A stretch of 50,847 bases of DNA, taken from positions 1-50,847 of the forward strand of contig JAETTM010000045.1 in assembly GCA_021769135.1 (NCBI GenBank). Reading direction: 5' to 3'. Position numbers and translations under genes: made by a program. Each line of letters starts with the position of its first letter. The first letter of the stretch is position 1. Positions 50,802 to 50,847 of the stretch are shown here, one piece after another. Below the pieces are notes generated by a model, which ran no database searches, had not been told where the DNA came from, and worked only from the letters and a program-made list of their open reading frames with translations. This stretch comes from Lachnospiraceae bacterium (GTDB lineage: Bacteria > Bacillota > Clostridia > Lachnospirales > Lachnospiraceae).

Positions 50802-50847
50802 TTATGCGGCTGCCTCTCTCCGTTCCAATGCATCCTGCATATACTTT
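50802..50847 (-). CDS. C-terminal codons of a gene extending beyond the window
   Basis: From the right edge the minus strand reads KYMQDALERREAAA and stops at TAA 50804-50802. The helical, charged composition is protein-like, but only 14 residues are visible, so neither function nor reality can be established. Confidence 0.3.
   Translation of the reverse strand, partial: KYMQDALERREAAA

Noticed and set aside
1-50847. CRISPR array, rRNA or tRNA genes
   Set aside because: No regularly spaced repeats with unique spacers and no tRNA-like cloverleaf or rRNA sequence was recognised on either strand by reading.

Overview
The window looks like chromosome from a strictly anaerobic, low-to-mid GC Firmicute, most likely a gut Lachnospiraceae (Clostridium cluster XIVa). 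The reasons are pyruvate:ferredoxin oxidoreductase, a flavodiiron protein, two rubredoxins, reverse rubrerythrin under a PerR-type regulator, a T-box on proS, an FMN riboswitch on an ECF transporter gene, and strong GGAGG ribosome-binding sites. No tRNA, rRNA or CRISPR array was seen. The organism call is inference from gene content.

Layout. 1-2100 (minus): a licT-type antiterminator gene and the start of a beta-glucoside PTS EIIBC gene, with two RAT antiterminator sites. 2290-7457 (plus): POR, flavodiiron protein and a small rubredoxin, forming an anaerobic redox and O2/NO-detoxifying block. 7611-15358 (minus): proS with its T-box, an O-antigen-ligase-like membrane protein, an AI-2E family permease, an RluA-type pseudouridine synthase, and a histidine kinase/response regulator pair. 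15736-16838 (plus): perR and rubrerythrin behind a consensus promoter and a perfect 7-1-7 PerR-like box. 16860-18200 is a gene graveyard: XRE fragment, frameshifted brnT toxin beside an intact brnA-like antitoxin, and a methyltransferase that lost its SAM-binding region.

18211-27245: an AAA-ATPase-like/PD-(D/E)XK protein, then the most unusual operon in the window (minus strand, 26241 down to 20112). It combines a complete mannose/sorbose-family PTS (EIIA, B, C, D) with two paralogous amidohydrolases, an eIF2B-related protein and a BtpA/SgcQ-family protein, next to a GntR/UTRA regulator. The same AT-rich inverted repeat lies at both the operon promoter and the gntR promoter. One amidohydrolase and the eIF2B-like protein lack family catalytic residues. 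The pathway is not one I recognise.

27338-33196: a 227-bp fully palindromic MITE-like element, then a two-gene unit of solute-binding lipoprotein and a 1312-residue hybrid histidine kinase with a degenerate GGDEF domain. 33200-37344: a GH120-type beta-xylosidase gene divergent from an AraC regulator, preceded by a decayed, thrice-deleted copy of that same divergent locus, with a second rubredoxin between the two copies. 37345-43864: a mixed region with an Rpn/PD-(D/E)XK protein, a broken small-protein/GNAT pair, a sialate/xylan O-acetylesterase, a membrane-anchored protein, a truncated HipA-like kinase, a 2-hydroxyacid dehydrogenase and an HPr-like protein without the phosphorylatable histidine.

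44040-49200 (minus): a four-gene ABC ATPase/FtsX permease/response regulator/intramembrane-type kinase operon with an 11-bp-spaced direct repeat at its promoter, typical of peptide-antibiotic sensing modules. 49240-50410: a RibU-like riboflavin ECF S-component with an extra C-terminal membrane segment, controlled by an FMN riboswitch with a consensus promoter. The right edge holds coding-like debris and the last codons of a gene that lies outside.
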